Positions 25,160 through 34,341 of a stretch of DNA of 64,000 nt are shown in pieces. Location: assembly GCF_028416635.1 (NCBI RefSeq), contig NZ_CP114013.1:4402001-4466000 (forward strand), written 5' to 3'. Below the pieces are notes generated by a model. It saw only the letters and a list, made by a program, of their open reading frames with translations, did not search any database and was not told the origin of the DNA. The DNA is from Baekduia alba (lineage in GTDB: Bacteria > Actinomycetota > Thermoleophilia > Solirubrobacterales > Solirubrobacteraceae). The position numbers and the translations under genes were made by a program. Numbering within the stretch: position 1 is the first letter of the stretch; every line of letters begins with the position of its first letter.

Positions 25160-27142
25160 CTAGGAGCCGTCACTCTCGGCGGGCTCGGTGGTCTGGACAC
25201 TGTCATTGCCGTCCGACCTGGCCTGCGGTGGCAGATACTTGTCGTGGGTGCGTCGGAGGTAGGCAAGCGCCTGATCGGTACTCGGCTCGTAGTCGAGATG
25301 CTGCTTCGCGAATTTGAGACGATGGAGAGCGTTGTCGAGAACTTCGCCCCACGTGAGAACCCATACTCGAATTCCCTTAGCATTCATGATCTGACCAAAG
25401 GGACGGTTGTCGGACTCTCGCTCGATCGCGGGCGAGCCCTTCACGTCCGTCGACACAACAACGAAGTCCCACTGAACGTCGACAGAGCTGAAGCGCGGAT
25501 CGCCGGCCACTGCCGTCGCGTACTTGCGGATCTGGCTAGCTTCGTCGTCGCCAACGGCAACCGAAGGGCGCTTCAGCTCCACCACGAGATGTTCACGGCG
25601 GTTGCGTGCCTGGCCGAGCGAACGGGCGAGCATGAGGTCCACGATGCGTTCGTGTCCTTCGAGGTCCTTCACCGGCGCGTCGTCTTCGTCGAGCTTCGCG
25701 CGGCCCAGGAGTTCGATGTGACGCTGCAGGACCGTCGTCAACCCCTCGTCGTTGACCGACAGTGCGTACTCCTCGCCAAAGACCCACGTCTCAGCAGCAA
25801 GGATCTTGTGAAGCTGTGACCGCTCTTTGACGTGCTTCTTGATCTCAGGGTTGAGCACAAGCTCTTCCAAGCCCTTCAAGAACTCCAGTCGATCCGCTAC
25901 CTCTTTCGAGAGTGAGATCAGCGCCGCGAGCGGCGTGCGATCGAGCAACTCGCTCAGTTCGTCTAGCCGATCTTGCGGCAGGTCGAGTACCTCGTGTAGA
26001 ACCCGGTGAAGGGAGCCGGGGTCCTGTTCGAGTGCCTCACGGAGCAGCCGCAGAGATAGACGCCGCGAGCGGACTTCCGAGGCGTTCACCGCGCTCGATG
26101 CCGTAAGGGCCACGACGTCGAATACGTCGCGCACCGTTCGCTCAGTCCGCGTCGTCGGCTCGCCCTTGAATGGATAGGTCTTCTCGGCCTTCCACCTTGT
26201 TATCTGCTCGCGAGTCTTCTCCTGAAGCCGAACCTTGAAGTGCTCGCGCAGCTGGTCTTTTGCGGCCTCGATGAGCCGTTTGCGCTCGCCGCTGTCGAGG
26301 TTGGCCATCTGAAGGTCCGCCTCATCGGATCCCTCGAAGCCTGTCCATTGGAGGTACGCGGTGAACTCGAAGCCGGGAGCCTGGATCCCCGGCGGTTGCT
26401 CGATGAGCGGCGTGCCCTTGGAGTCGCAGAGGTAGAGCCCGCGGTCGATCCGTCGATTCCATTCGACCACCGTGAGAAGAGCATCGTCGCCCTCCGCTTC
26501 GAGGGGGTAGTCGGCCCGGTGTACCTGCGCCTTCGATGGGTCGATTTCGGTGCGGTCATACGAGATGTGCGCGTTGAACGTCTGCAACGAAAGGGCGAAG
26601 ACCGCCGTCAGCCGATCGACTGGTCCTGTTCCTCCGAGTCCAACCGGAGGCTTGGCCCCAAGATCTGGGATGACCACCGTCGTGCCGGTCGGTTGCTCCG
26701 TCTCAGCAGCTTCGGAGACGATCACGTGAACCAGGTTCGAGAACTGGAGCTCAATCGAGGTCTGCATGTGCTGCCCCGACGCCTCGGGGTCGGCGGCGAC
26801 CGTGCGCCAGATGATGCGAGTGCCGATGCCCGCGGCCCGGTAGCGCCCACGACCTTCGCGCCCATGAAGCGGTCGGCCTCCGCGAGATGCCTGTGCGTCT
26901 CGCTTCCAAGAGAAGCCAAGCGCCCCAAACAACGACTCGGCTTCGCGCGCGAGGATTCCGTGGCCGTTGTCGCGGACTCGAATCTCCTCCAGGCCGTCCA
27001 TAACGTTGCGGCCAAACTCGACGCCGATTTCGGTCGCATCCGCGTCAAGTGCGTTCCAGATCAACTCGATGACGCCCGTGAGCGGCTGAGTTCGGGCCAG
27101 GCTCTCTAGGTGTTGCTTTGTGAGGGCGACATCGAACTCCAC
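25160..27142 (-). CDS. GHKL (Hsp90/MutL-type) ATPase fused to a PD-(D/E)XK-like nuclease domain
   Basis: 660 residues from GTG 27142. The N-terminal ATPase shows the N-box GVIELIWNALDADA (Glu26, Asn30, Asp33) and the G1 box RVRDNGHGI (58-64), then an S5-like middle. The C-terminal third has HLVVELKRPSVAVGDDEASQI near residue 525 and WDFVVVS, a nuclease-type ELK core. This architecture matches the prokaryotic MutL/MORC-like ATPase-restriction endonuclease proteins known from restriction-linked loci. No methyltransferase adjoins. It is probably a stand-alone anti-DNA system carried as cargo. Confidence 0.75.
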   Translation of the reverse strand: MEFDVALTKQHLESLARTQPLTGVIELIWNALDADATEIGVEFGRNVMDGLEEIRVRDNGHGILAREAESLFGALGFSWKRDAQASRGGRPLHGREGRGRYRAAGIGTRIIWRTVAADPEASGQHMQTSIELQFSNLVHVIVSEAAETEQPTGTTVVIPDLGAKPPVGLGGTGPVDRLTAVFALSLQTFNAHISYDRTEIDPSKAQVHRADYPLEAEGDDALLTVVEWNRRIDRGLYLCDSKGTPLIEQPPGIQAPGFEFTAYLQWTGFEGSDEADLQMANLDSGERKRLIEAAKDQLREHFKVRLQEKTREQITRWKAEKTYPFKGEPTTRTERTVRDVFDVVALTASSAVNASEVRSRRLSLRLLREALEQDPGSLHRVLHEVLDLPQDRLDELSELLDRTPLAALISLSKEVADRLEFLKGLEELVLNPEIKKHVKERSQLHKILAAETWVFGEEYALSVNDEGLTTVLQRHIELLGRAKLDEDDAPVKDLEGHERIVDLMLARSLGQARNRREHLVVELKRPSVAVGDDEASQIRKYATAVAGDPRFSSVDVQWDFVVVSTDVKGSPAIERESDNRPFGQIMNAKGIRVWVLTWGEVLDNALHRLKFAKQHLDYEPSTDQALAYLRRTHDKYLPPQARSDGNDSVQTTEPAESDGS

Positions 27143-27268
27143 GGGTCGCGCAGTCTCTCACGCGTAGCGGCGGTGAGCACTCCCTCGGCAGACTTGCCAC
27201 CGGAGCCAAGGACGAGCGACGCTCATGTCCCTCCCCGGGAACGAGAAGGGCCACCTGGCGTTTCAAGG

Positions 27269-27302
27269 GCGCCCGAACAGGATCCGAACCTCTGACCTCG
27301 GG
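27269..27302 (-). other. tRNA-Arg-like 3' fragment (old attachment site)
   Basis: Reverse complement reads GGTC, AGAGG-TTCGGAT-CCTGT (T-arm with one mismatch) and acceptor strand TCGGGCG. No D-arm or anticodon arm is present. It directly precedes the dead integrase and is related to the better-preserved fragment at 29455-29489, allowing two single-base gaps. It is probably an att scar from an earlier insertion. Confidence 0.6.
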
Positions 27303-27730
27303 TGGAGCGACGACTCGCACGATCCCGACCGCCTCCTGTTCACGACGCCGCGCGGTTACCCCGTCCGCCACCTCTGCTTTAAGCGCGTCTTCCGCCCGGC
27401 GGTCGTCGGGCGTCCTGCGCGGCCGGAGCGCACCGTCCGCAACGGCAACCGGACGCGCGTGATCCCGGCCTCCCCGGCGCTCCCGGCGGCGTTGCCGGCT
27501 CGGCTCCACGCGCTTCGGTTCCACGTCACACGGCGGCGGCGCTCAGCCTCGCCGAGAGCCCAAACCTCGCAGCAGTCAAGGAGCGCCTGGGCCACGAGAA
27601 CATCGCGATGACCGTGGACCTCTACGGCAAGCGCGTGCCGTCCGTGGACGAGGCGCTGGCCGACGCCGTGGGCAACGTCATCGTCGCCAGGTCCAACGTG
27701 TTCGCCCTGCGAGAGACCGGAACGGAGTAG
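27300..27730 (+). pseudogene. Tyrosine integrase, degraded C-terminal remnant
   Basis: Two frames together recall an integrase catalytic domain: RLLFTTPRGYPVRHLCFKRVFRPAVV in one, then, after frame loss around the expected HxLRH box (HALRFHV..), LAAVKERLGHENIAMTVDLYGKR in another, which contains the second conserved His and the Tyr nucleophile. The stop is at 27728-27730. The N-terminal two-thirds are missing. With the adjacent tRNA-like fragment it marks a decayed element nested in the ICE. Confidence 0.75.
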
Positions 27731-27764
27731 TTCCAACATCCGCCGTCGTCGGTACAAGGCTCGC

Positions 27765-28232
27765 GTGGGACTTATAGACCTACTAGGGAGCCTCGGGCTG
27801 CACCGACGGAATGAACGTCGACAGCTTCAGGGAATCGCGCGGCAACTCAGCATTGAGATGTCGGACGCCCGTTCCGCGATCGAGTTCGCTCTTGGAGAGA
27901 ACAGCTGGGCTTCCCTGGACCGAGACGCACTGCGCCTCGAAGCCTGGCACCGCAACTCAGCGTCGTTCGGCGAGAGCCTGGCCGCCCAGACGTGGACCGC
28001 CGTCCAGTACGCCGCCAAGTCCACCTCGCAGATTCTAAGCGTGAGCGACGGGGTGGACCGACGCCTCTATCCGAACGCCGATGGCGGCCCGCACAACGCG
28101 GACAGGACCGAGCTTGAGAGCACCGCCGAAGCTCTGGAGACCGCCCTACTATTACTCGAACGGCCGAGCGGCTGGAGCGACCGGGCCGAATACGTGCGTC
28201 TCAAGCGCGAGCTTGAACAGAAGTACCCCTGA
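27765..28232 (+). CDS. Hypothetical helical protein, 155 aa
   Basis: GTG start, MGLIDLLGSLGLHRRNERRQ. The protein is mostly amphipathic helices, without Cys, membrane segment or recognisable motif. It lies within the 2.2-kb stretch bounded by tRNA-Arg-like fragments, so it is probably cargo of that older insertion. Confidence 0.5.
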   Translation: MGLIDLLGSLGLHRRNERRQLQGIARQLSIEMSDARSAIEFALGENSWASLDRDALRLEAWHRNSASFGESLAAQTWTAVQYAAKSTSQILSVSDGVDRRLYPNADGGPHNADRTELESTAEALETALLLLERPSGWSDRAEYVRLKRELEQKYP

Positions 28233-28506
28233 ACGGCAGACCGGAGTAGCGGACCGAGGGTCGAGCTGACGAAGATCCAGCGGCCTGAATCATCTCCACG
28301 TTCGGCTCTACGTCGGACCCCGCCGAGCACCCCGCGGCAGGACGTTTCCTAGGAAATCTGCTGCTGAGTTCGTTCGTACATAGACATGCGCGGTATCGGT
28401 CGAATACATGCCTGTTTCTGTCCGACTAGGCCAGGAAGATTGAACACCCAGTCCCGATCGCGCGACCACACGGGCGCGACGACACCATCAAAGAAAGGAC
28501 GGCGTC

Positions 28507-28659
28507 ATGGCCAAGGTGGCCCCCTTCCACTCGAAGTTGCCCGGTACCGAGGTGTACCACAACGACAACACCTGCACGGTGGGCAACAACATCGAGACGT
28601 ACAACAAGGTCAGCGGCACCGGCGGTCTCCGCCACTGCGCGATCTGCAAGAACGCCTAG
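28507..28659 (+). CDS. Small zinc-ribbon-like protein, 50 aa
   Basis: AAAGAAAGGACGGCGTC precedes ATG 28507. The pattern YHNDNTCTVGNNIE..GTGGLRHCAICKNA places His/Cys and a terminal CxxC as likely zinc ligands. Small proteins with this H-x(5)-C..C-x2-C layout are found widely as hypothetical genes next to mobile or defence genes. Good ribosome binding site and clean length support it. Confidence 0.65.
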   Translation: MAKVAPFHSKLPGTEVYHNDNTCTVGNNIETYNKVSGTGGLRHCAICKNA

Positions 28660-28781
28660 AGGCGCTACTTGGGCGTCGTCGCCGGAGTCGAATCGACCGG
28701 CTCCCGGCGGCGCCCGCGCGTTCCAATTAGCTGTGCGTCCGGTTGAGAGTCACGAGAACGTCAGTCGTACACTTCCGCGCC

Positions 28782-29411
28782 GTGTTCGAAGTGTCCGCCC
28801 CTCAACTTGGACCGCCCGACTACCTGTACTGGCCTGCCGTTCGCAGCCTGCGCGAGTACGAGGGCAACGAGAGCGTCTGGCGTGTAATCGCAGGCGCGGT
28901 CCCCTTTGTCGCGGCGCCGGTCGTCCCGCTCGCCGGTGCGTTCGCGAGCATCTACGTTGGCGCCGACCTTAAGACGTTCCACGTCGCGCTTGGCGTCGTT
29001 CTCGCCACCGCGAGTTCGAGCGCCGGAGAGATCCTGCGGCGCCGCCGTGACTGGTGGCGCCTCGTCGCCGATCGCTTGTGGTCGTTTGAGCGGCCGAACC
29101 CGGCCACGTCCGTCTCCGTCCAGATCCGCGAAGCCGACCGTCCGCTCGCTCAGGTCGCCCTTCGAGGCGCCCACTTCCACCCGGCGGCGACCCTCCGGAC
29201 CGGGGCGACCCCGCTCGACGCGCCGGACCTCACGTCACAGGTGCGCGTTGAGGAGCCGGAGGCGTGGGACACGTCCTCGGATGACGCCAACCGAATCGAC
29301 CGCATCTACGCCGTCCTCACCGCCGCGGGCGTGCGCGCTCGGGTGGGTGGCCGAGACGTATTCCCCGCCCAGACCCCGGACGCCTCGGGCTCCCGGCCCG
29401 AACACACCTGA
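28782..29411 (+). CDS. Hypothetical two-TM membrane protein
   Basis: About 209 residues from GTG 28782; a TTG at 28743 is possible. Two membrane segments (VIAGAVPFVAAPVVPLAGAF and FHVALGVVLATASSSAGEI) precede a soluble domain with beta-rich repeats and a disordered Pro/Ser tail. There is no recognised family. The right-hand tRNA-Arg-like fragment follows 43 bp after the stop, so it belongs to the nested 2.2-kb segment. Confidence 0.5.
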   Translation: MFEVSAPQLGPPDYLYWPAVRSLREYEGNESVWRVIAGAVPFVAAPVVPLAGAFASIYVGADLKTFHVALGVVLATASSSAGEILRRRRDWWRLVADRLWSFERPNPATSVSVQIREADRPLAQVALRGAHFHPAATLRTGATPLDAPDLTSQVRVEEPEAWDTSSDDANRIDRIYAVLTAAGVRARVGGRDVFPAQTPDASGSRPEHT

Positions 29412-29454
29412 CCCTGAAACGCGAAGACCTCGCGATTACCAGGGTTTCGGTGAC

Positions 29455-29489
29455 GCGCCCAAGAGGATTCGCACCTCTGACCTTCGGTT
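29455..29489 (-). other. tRNA-Arg 3' fragment (att scar)
   Basis: Reverse complement gives AACCGAAGGTC, a perfect T-arm AGAGG-TGCGAAT-CCTCT and acceptor strand TGGGCGC. The match to a tRNA begins just after the anticodon and no 5' half exists. It is a direct repeat of the fragment at 27269-27302. This is the usual footprint of integration at a tRNA-Arg gene. Confidence 0.65.
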
Positions 29490-29564
29490 CTGTAGAGCGA
29501 TCGAACCGTTCGCTATCGCGTGGAAGCGACACTGGACCGGCGAGCGCGGGCACGACTCGGAGCG

Positions 29565-31160
29565 CTAGTGCCAGTACGGACGAAGCGTTGCGAGCGCTGG
29601 CAGCCTGGCTCCAGCCACGAGAAGGGCCCGATCCCCTTGGAGCTGCTGTAGAGCGGCGGAGTTAGGTCGCTCGCGACGGCCGTCGCGGTTGTGGCGCTCC
29701 CCGAGGAGCGAGGACACGTGATCCCGCGTGGCCTCGTCGGTGATCGGCCCGAGGTAGAGCTTGGCGGTGGAGTTGGCGATGATGGTGTCGGAGCCGCGGC
29801 CGTAGCGTTCGCGCATCTGGGCGAGGGATTGCCAGACGGTGGCGACGCGGATGCCGTGGCCGGCGACTTGGGACATTGTGCGTGGCAGTTCGGAGAGCGG
29901 TGCGACGTTGGCGGCCTCGTCGAGGAGCAGCTTGAGGCGGCGGTCGCCTTCGCGGAAGGTGCCGGTCTCGATGGCCTCGTGCAGGACAGCGGCGAGCAAG
30001 GCCACCAACAATGGCGCCACGAGTTGTTGGTGGCGGTCTTCGGCGACGAGGAAGAGCGTGTCGGCCGCGGAGGCGACGAACCGGCTCGGCGAGAAGTCAT
30101 CCCCGGCGAGCTCCTGGACCTCGGGATAGCGGTAGGCGGCGAGGACCGACCCGGCCGACATGTAGGTGGTGCCGCGGTTGCGTGGGTCGAGTTCGGAGAT
30201 CGCCTTGAGCTGCGCTCGAGCCGGATCTGCGCGTGCGGTGCTGAGGATCGTCAGAACGGCGCGGGTCTCCTGTGCGTCGACCCAGCCGAGGACGGTGGTC
30301 ATGTCATGGCTGCCGAGCGCTGCGGCGTGGAGGAGCGGGGCGAGGAGCTTGGCGGCCTCGCCGCGCCAGTAGCGGGCGATCTCGGAGTCGCCGTCTGACG
30401 AGGCGTCGGCGAGCCACTGGGCTTGGCGCAGCGCGCCGGACCAGGTCTCGCAGCCGGCCAGCGGTGACCAGGCCATCGACTCGGTGCCGAAGGGGTCGAA
30501 GATCCAGGTCCGCCCCGCGCGCTCGCGTGCCTCGCGTGCGGCGTCGATGACGTCGCGGTTGGTGCTGGTGACGATCGCCGGTCCGTCGTGCTCCAGCAGC
30601 CACGGGATGACGCAGCGCGTTGTCTTCCCGGCGCGCGTCGGAGCAATGACGACAACATGCGCTTCTTCGTCGGCGTACACGGGTCGCCCGTCGACGCGGC
30701 CGAGCGAGAAGCCGCGCGCGGTCGCGCGTCCGAGGCGCAGGTCGCGATGGCGGCCCCAGGCACGGGGATGCGATCCACGCCAGTCGAACGAGCGGCGTCC
30801 GAGGCGCTCGCGGGCGAGCTGGGGCTCGACGCGACGGAGCGCGAACGTCCCGACCGCGGCCCATGCGCCGAGGACCACCGCCGTCGTCAACCACCACAAC
30901 AACGGTCCGGGCAGAGAGGCACGTGCGGCTGATGGGTATGCGTTGGCCGGGTCGCCCCAGTGGCCGTCGCCGAGCAGTCGGAGCGCCGAGATGAGCGCAC
31001 GCGCCGGCCCGACGTGCGGGAGGTGCCCGGCGTTCAGCAGGCCCGCCAGCGCCGGGATCGTCCACGCGACGCCGGCGGCAAGGACGAGGCCTCCCGCCAT
31101 CCACGCCATGCCAGGCAATGCGTCGTCGAGCTCGGTCTTCTTGTTGTTGTCGTTGCTCAT
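29565..31160 (-). CDS. virD4: VirD4/TraG-type coupling ATPase
   Basis: It brings the relaxase-DNA complex to the mating channel. From ATG 31160 there are 531 residues: two N-terminal membrane helices (about 18-40 and 85-105), then Walker A VIAPTRAGKTTRCVIP near residue 170, Walker B LKLLLDEAANVAPL near 400 and the TraG-typical ATVWQSLAQMRERYG. The start overlaps the upstream muralytic gene (ATGA). It is the last gene of the T4SS operon and its C-terminal half looks complete. Confidence 0.93.
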   Translation of the reverse strand: MSNDNNKKTELDDALPGMAWMAGGLVLAAGVAWTIPALAGLLNAGHLPHVGPARALISALRLLGDGHWGDPANAYPSAARASLPGPLLWWLTTAVVLGAWAAVGTFALRRVEPQLARERLGRRSFDWRGSHPRAWGRHRDLRLGRATARGFSLGRVDGRPVYADEEAHVVVIAPTRAGKTTRCVIPWLLEHDGPAIVTSTNRDVIDAAREARERAGRTWIFDPFGTESMAWSPLAGCETWSGALRQAQWLADASSDGDSEIARYWRGEAAKLLAPLLHAAALGSHDMTTVLGWVDAQETRAVLTILSTARADPARAQLKAISELDPRNRGTTYMSAGSVLAAYRYPEVQELAGDDFSPSRFVASAADTLFLVAEDRHQQLVAPLLVALLAAVLHEAIETGTFREGDRRLKLLLDEAANVAPLSELPRTMSQVAGHGIRVATVWQSLAQMRERYGRGSDTIIANSTAKLYLGPITDEATRDHVSSLLGERHNRDGRRERPNSAALQQLQGDRALLVAGARLPALATLRPYWH

Positions 31161-32119
31161 CGTGACCCCGTGAGGACTTGGACCCACGCGGCCGGCGGCC
31201 CGCTCGGGGCCGGGGCATGGATCCATGAGAGGTGGAGGTGGTTGCCGCGCCCGTGGCCCGGGTCGCCGTCGTAGCCGACCCACCGGAACGGCGGCCGCGG
31301 GTGGTTCTGTTGGGGCTCGGCCCAGTGGGCCAGCGCGTCGACCTCGTCCCAGGTGCCGCCCGGTCCGGGGACGAGGTCGACGGCGAGGCCGAGCGGGTGC
31401 TCGCCATGGGGCTCGTGTCCGGTCGGGGCGTAGCCGGCGGTGACGGTGACGTGGAAGCGCGCGCGCAGGAACGCGAGGTCGGAGAGCAGCCGCTCGTCGA
31501 TCGTCATGCCGGGCTCGCCGGGAGTCGGGACGATCCGTCCACCGCCGAAGACGCGACCGCCGCTGCCGACGTCGAGCGGCGCCGAGCACACAGCGGCGAC
31601 GTCGGTGGTGCCGGTCGACAGCGCCCGCGCTTGGTCGAGAACCCTGGTGACGTACCACTCGGCGTGGTTGTAGCCCAGCAGCGCCCGGTGCCAGTCGGCC
31701 GGTGCTCCGAGAGCTTTCAGGTACCGGGCGGCCGAGGTGATGGCGTCCGCGGCGGCCATGGGGTCGGCCTTGCCGTCGCCGTCTGCGTCAACGCCGTAGC
31801 GCCTCCACGTGTCGGGCATGAACTGCGTCCAGCCGATCGCGCCGGCACTTGACGGTCCCATGTTGCGACCGAAGTCCGACTCGACCTTCGTCAGCCCGGC
31901 GAGGATCGCCGGTCCTTCGGGGTCCAACCCGTATGCCTTGGAGGCGGCGGCGAACAGCGGTGACAACTCGGCGGGTACGGCGTTGTCGTCGAGGTCGGCA
32001 GACGGGCATCCGCTCTGGCCGCTGGCTCCGGAGGCCATGAGCATCCAGCCGGTGAGGGCTGCGGCGCAGAGGGCGAACGTCGCGAGGAGCGCGGCGACCG
32101 CTGTACCGGCGGCTTTCAT
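31157..32119 (-). CDS. Lytic transglycosylase with C-terminal M15-like peptidase domain
   Basis: It locally opens peptidoglycan for the transfer channel. 320 residues: an N-terminal membrane anchor (VAALLATFALCAAALTGWML), an SLT domain with catalytic Glu in AGLTKVESDFG and GAIGWTQFMPDTWRRYG, then a second domain with GHEPHGEHPLGLAVDLVPG and GNHLHLSW, the H-x6-D..HxH arrangement of M15-type D,D-peptidases. Two hydrolase activities in one protein would cleave both glycan and peptide. It overlaps its neighbours by 4 bp at both ends. Confidence 0.88.
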   Translation of the reverse strand: MKAAGTAVAALLATFALCAAALTGWMLMASGASGQSGCPSADLDDNAVPAELSPLFAAASKAYGLDPEGPAILAGLTKVESDFGRNMGPSSAGAIGWTQFMPDTWRRYGVDADGDGKADPMAAADAITSAARYLKALGAPADWHRALLGYNHAEWYVTRVLDQARALSTGTTDVAAVCSAPLDVGSGGRVFGGGRIVPTPGEPGMTIDERLLSDLAFLRARFHVTVTAGYAPTGHEPHGEHPLGLAVDLVPGPGGTWDEVDALAHWAEPQQNHPRPPFRWVGYDGDPGHGRGNHLHLSWIHAPAPSGPPAAWVQVLTGSR

Positions 32120-34341
32120 CGCCGACGCCGTCCTTGTCCAGCGCGCCGTTGTCGGCGCTCGGCGCGCAGCTCGGCGAGGCTCTGCGCGCGTCGCTGTTGC
32201 AGCTCGTCATCGTCGAGCCAACGCCGCGCTCGCTCGTCTGCCGTGCGGTCGCCCGGTCTGGCCTGGGCCGCGGCGAGCAGGTCACGTTCCTCCGCGGTTC
32301 CCTCCGTGTCGGCGCCGCGCAGCTCTTCGGCGCGCCGTGCGCGGTGCACATCGAGATCGGTCCGCGTGACCGAGTCGCCGGTGAGCGCGCGGTTGCGGTC
32401 GGCGTGGCGCACGGTCTGCTCGGCCTCGGTCGCGGCAGGGTCGGCCAGCATCCCTCGCAGGTGTTGGCGGTGGGCGATGAGCTGGCGCTGTTCGGGGTTG
32501 GGCGCCGGCGGCTTGGACTTGGTCGCGTTGGCGACCGCCGTCGCCTCGTCGTGGCCCGCCAGGCGCCGGTCGGTCGCCCGGAGTTCGCGCTGGAGCACTT
32601 CGCGTTGCGCGACGACCCCGCGGGCCTGGTCCTGTCCCGAGACGATCTCCTCGCGATGGCGCTGGTCCAGCCGCTCGGCGGCGAGGGAGCGGGTCGCTGC
32701 CGATCGGGCTTCTTGATGTTCTTGGCGTGAGGTTCGGACGGCTTCGGCGCCGGCGCCTGCTGGGGCGGTCGCGCGTGAGGCCATCTGTCGCGCGCCGCGT
32801 CCGAGCATCCAGGCGTAGTAGCCGTGGGAGAGCACGTGCCCGATGCCGTCGCCGTGTTGCTGAGGGAGGCCGCCGGAGACGAAGTCGAGGATCTCGTGGC
32901 GCTTGATGAAGATGCCCCACCAGAACGCCGCCTCTAACAGCCAGGTGCCGAACCACCCGAGCTCGAGCCCGCCGAACACGCGGCTGGCCACGAGCACGAC
33001 GGTGAGGAAGATCGCGAAGACGAACTTCGCGACCTCCGCCCCGAGGAGGCGCTTGATCCAGGCGATGAACGTCGCGCGGCCTCCGTCGCCGAGCGCCGGT
33101 GCGATCAGCATCGCGGGCGCGATAAACAGCAACACCAGCCCGAGGCCCGCGGCGAGCACGAGCCGGACGCCGAGGTAGGCGTACAACGCGATCGCTCCGG
33201 TCAGCCCGACCAAGATGATGACCAACAGGGCCAGGCGTGGGAAGGTGCCGCCGGCTTCTTGGATGCTCGCGCGGTCAGAGTCCTTGTGGACGAGCGACTC
33301 GACGTCGTCGGGCAGCTTGCGGTCACCGCCGATGCCCAGGACGTCCTTGGCCGCGGTCAGCGGGTCGGGGAGGCCTCCTCCGCCGTCGTCGCCCTTCATG
33401 AGCTTGTGCAGCCGTCCGCGCTGCCAGCCTTGGGCGGGGTAGTTCAGCCAGAGCTCCGCGTTGGTCGCGCGCGACGGGTCGCCTGTGCGGGCGTCGCAAT
33501 AGTCGAGCGATCCGAACTCCAGCGCGCACCATGGCTTGCGCACGGTCGTGTCGAAGACCTGGCGCAACGAGTTGGCCAGCGCGTCGCGCGGATCGTCGGC
33601 ACGGCTGCCCGTGCCGGCCGCGAGCACGGCCATGCCTGCGTCGTTGGTCGCCCGTGCCGCCCAGCCGACGGTGTCGTCGGGTCGGCTGATGATCAGCAGC
33701 CCGCCGACCATCAACGCGACGGTCGCGGCGAGCCCGGCGATCGTCTCGGTCGTGCGGCGCTGCACGAGGCCTCGGTGGATTCCCCACACGCCGGTCAGCG
33801 AGATGCCGAGCAGCAGCCACCAGTCGCCGAAGGCTTGGTCGTGCAGGCGCGCGAGCGTCGTTCGCAGCTGCGGCATCGCCTCGTTGGTCAGGTCAAGCGA
33901 GAACGCCCACTCCAACAACAACAGGACGCCCTTGACGATGTAGAGCAAGGCCATCCACAACCCGGCGCCGAGCGTCTGCAGCGCGCCGAGGAACGAACGT
34001 CCCGGGTCGGTGATCGAGAAGCCGACGCGAACATCGATCCCATAGCTGCTCAGGGGATGGGGCTCGGCGACCGAGCCGCTGGCCCGGCAGCTACGCCGCG
34101 CGGCCGCCGAGAGTCCATAGCGGCAGGACGGTGACGTCGCGCCCAAGGAGCGCGACGGGTCGGAGTACGCGTCGTCAGACGTCTCGGTCGGTGCCGGTAC
34201 GGCCGTCGATGCCGGGACGCTCGTCGAGGCCGGCGCTGAGCTCGTTGCCGCGGTGCCCGTCGCCGCGTGGGCGGGCGACGCGAGCCCCGCGCACGCGACA
34301 ACGACTGCCAACCAGCAGCTACAACAACGCCATCTGGTCAT
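32116..34341 (-). CDS. VirB6/TrbL-like polytopic channel protein
   Basis: 741 residues from ATG 34341. A signal peptide (CWLAVVVACAGLASPAHA) precedes a Ser/Thr/Pro linker, then about seven membrane segments (e.g. LGAGLWMALLYIVKGVLLLLE, LALLVIILVGLTGAIALYAY, LGLVLLFIAPAMLIAPAL, VFAIFLTVVLVASRVFGG), and a long charged cytoplasmic coiled-coil tail (about 520-741) rich in Arg/Glu/Gln. Length, topology and position between VirB4 and the transglycosylase identify the inner-membrane channel component. It overlaps virB4 by 23 bp. Confidence 0.8.
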   Translation of the reverse strand: MTRWRCCSCWLAVVVACAGLASPAHAATGTAATSSAPASTSVPASTAVPAPTETSDDAYSDPSRSLGATSPSCRYGLSAAARRSCRASGSVAEPHPLSSYGIDVRVGFSITDPGRSFLGALQTLGAGLWMALLYIVKGVLLLLEWAFSLDLTNEAMPQLRTTLARLHDQAFGDWWLLLGISLTGVWGIHRGLVQRRTTETIAGLAATVALMVGGLLIISRPDDTVGWAARATNDAGMAVLAAGTGSRADDPRDALANSLRQVFDTTVRKPWCALEFGSLDYCDARTGDPSRATNAELWLNYPAQGWQRGRLHKLMKGDDGGGGLPDPLTAAKDVLGIGGDRKLPDDVESLVHKDSDRASIQEAGGTFPRLALLVIILVGLTGAIALYAYLGVRLVLAAGLGLVLLFIAPAMLIAPALGDGGRATFIAWIKRLLGAEVAKFVFAIFLTVVLVASRVFGGLELGWFGTWLLEAAFWWGIFIKRHEILDFVSGGLPQQHGDGIGHVLSHGYYAWMLGRGARQMASRATAPAGAGAEAVRTSRQEHQEARSAATRSLAAERLDQRHREEIVSGQDQARGVVAQREVLQRELRATDRRLAGHDEATAVANATKSKPPAPNPEQRQLIAHRQHLRGMLADPAATEAEQTVRHADRNRALTGDSVTRTDLDVHRARRAEELRGADTEGTAEERDLLAAAQARPGDRTADERARRWLDDDELQQRRAQSLAELRAERRQRRAGQGRRRR

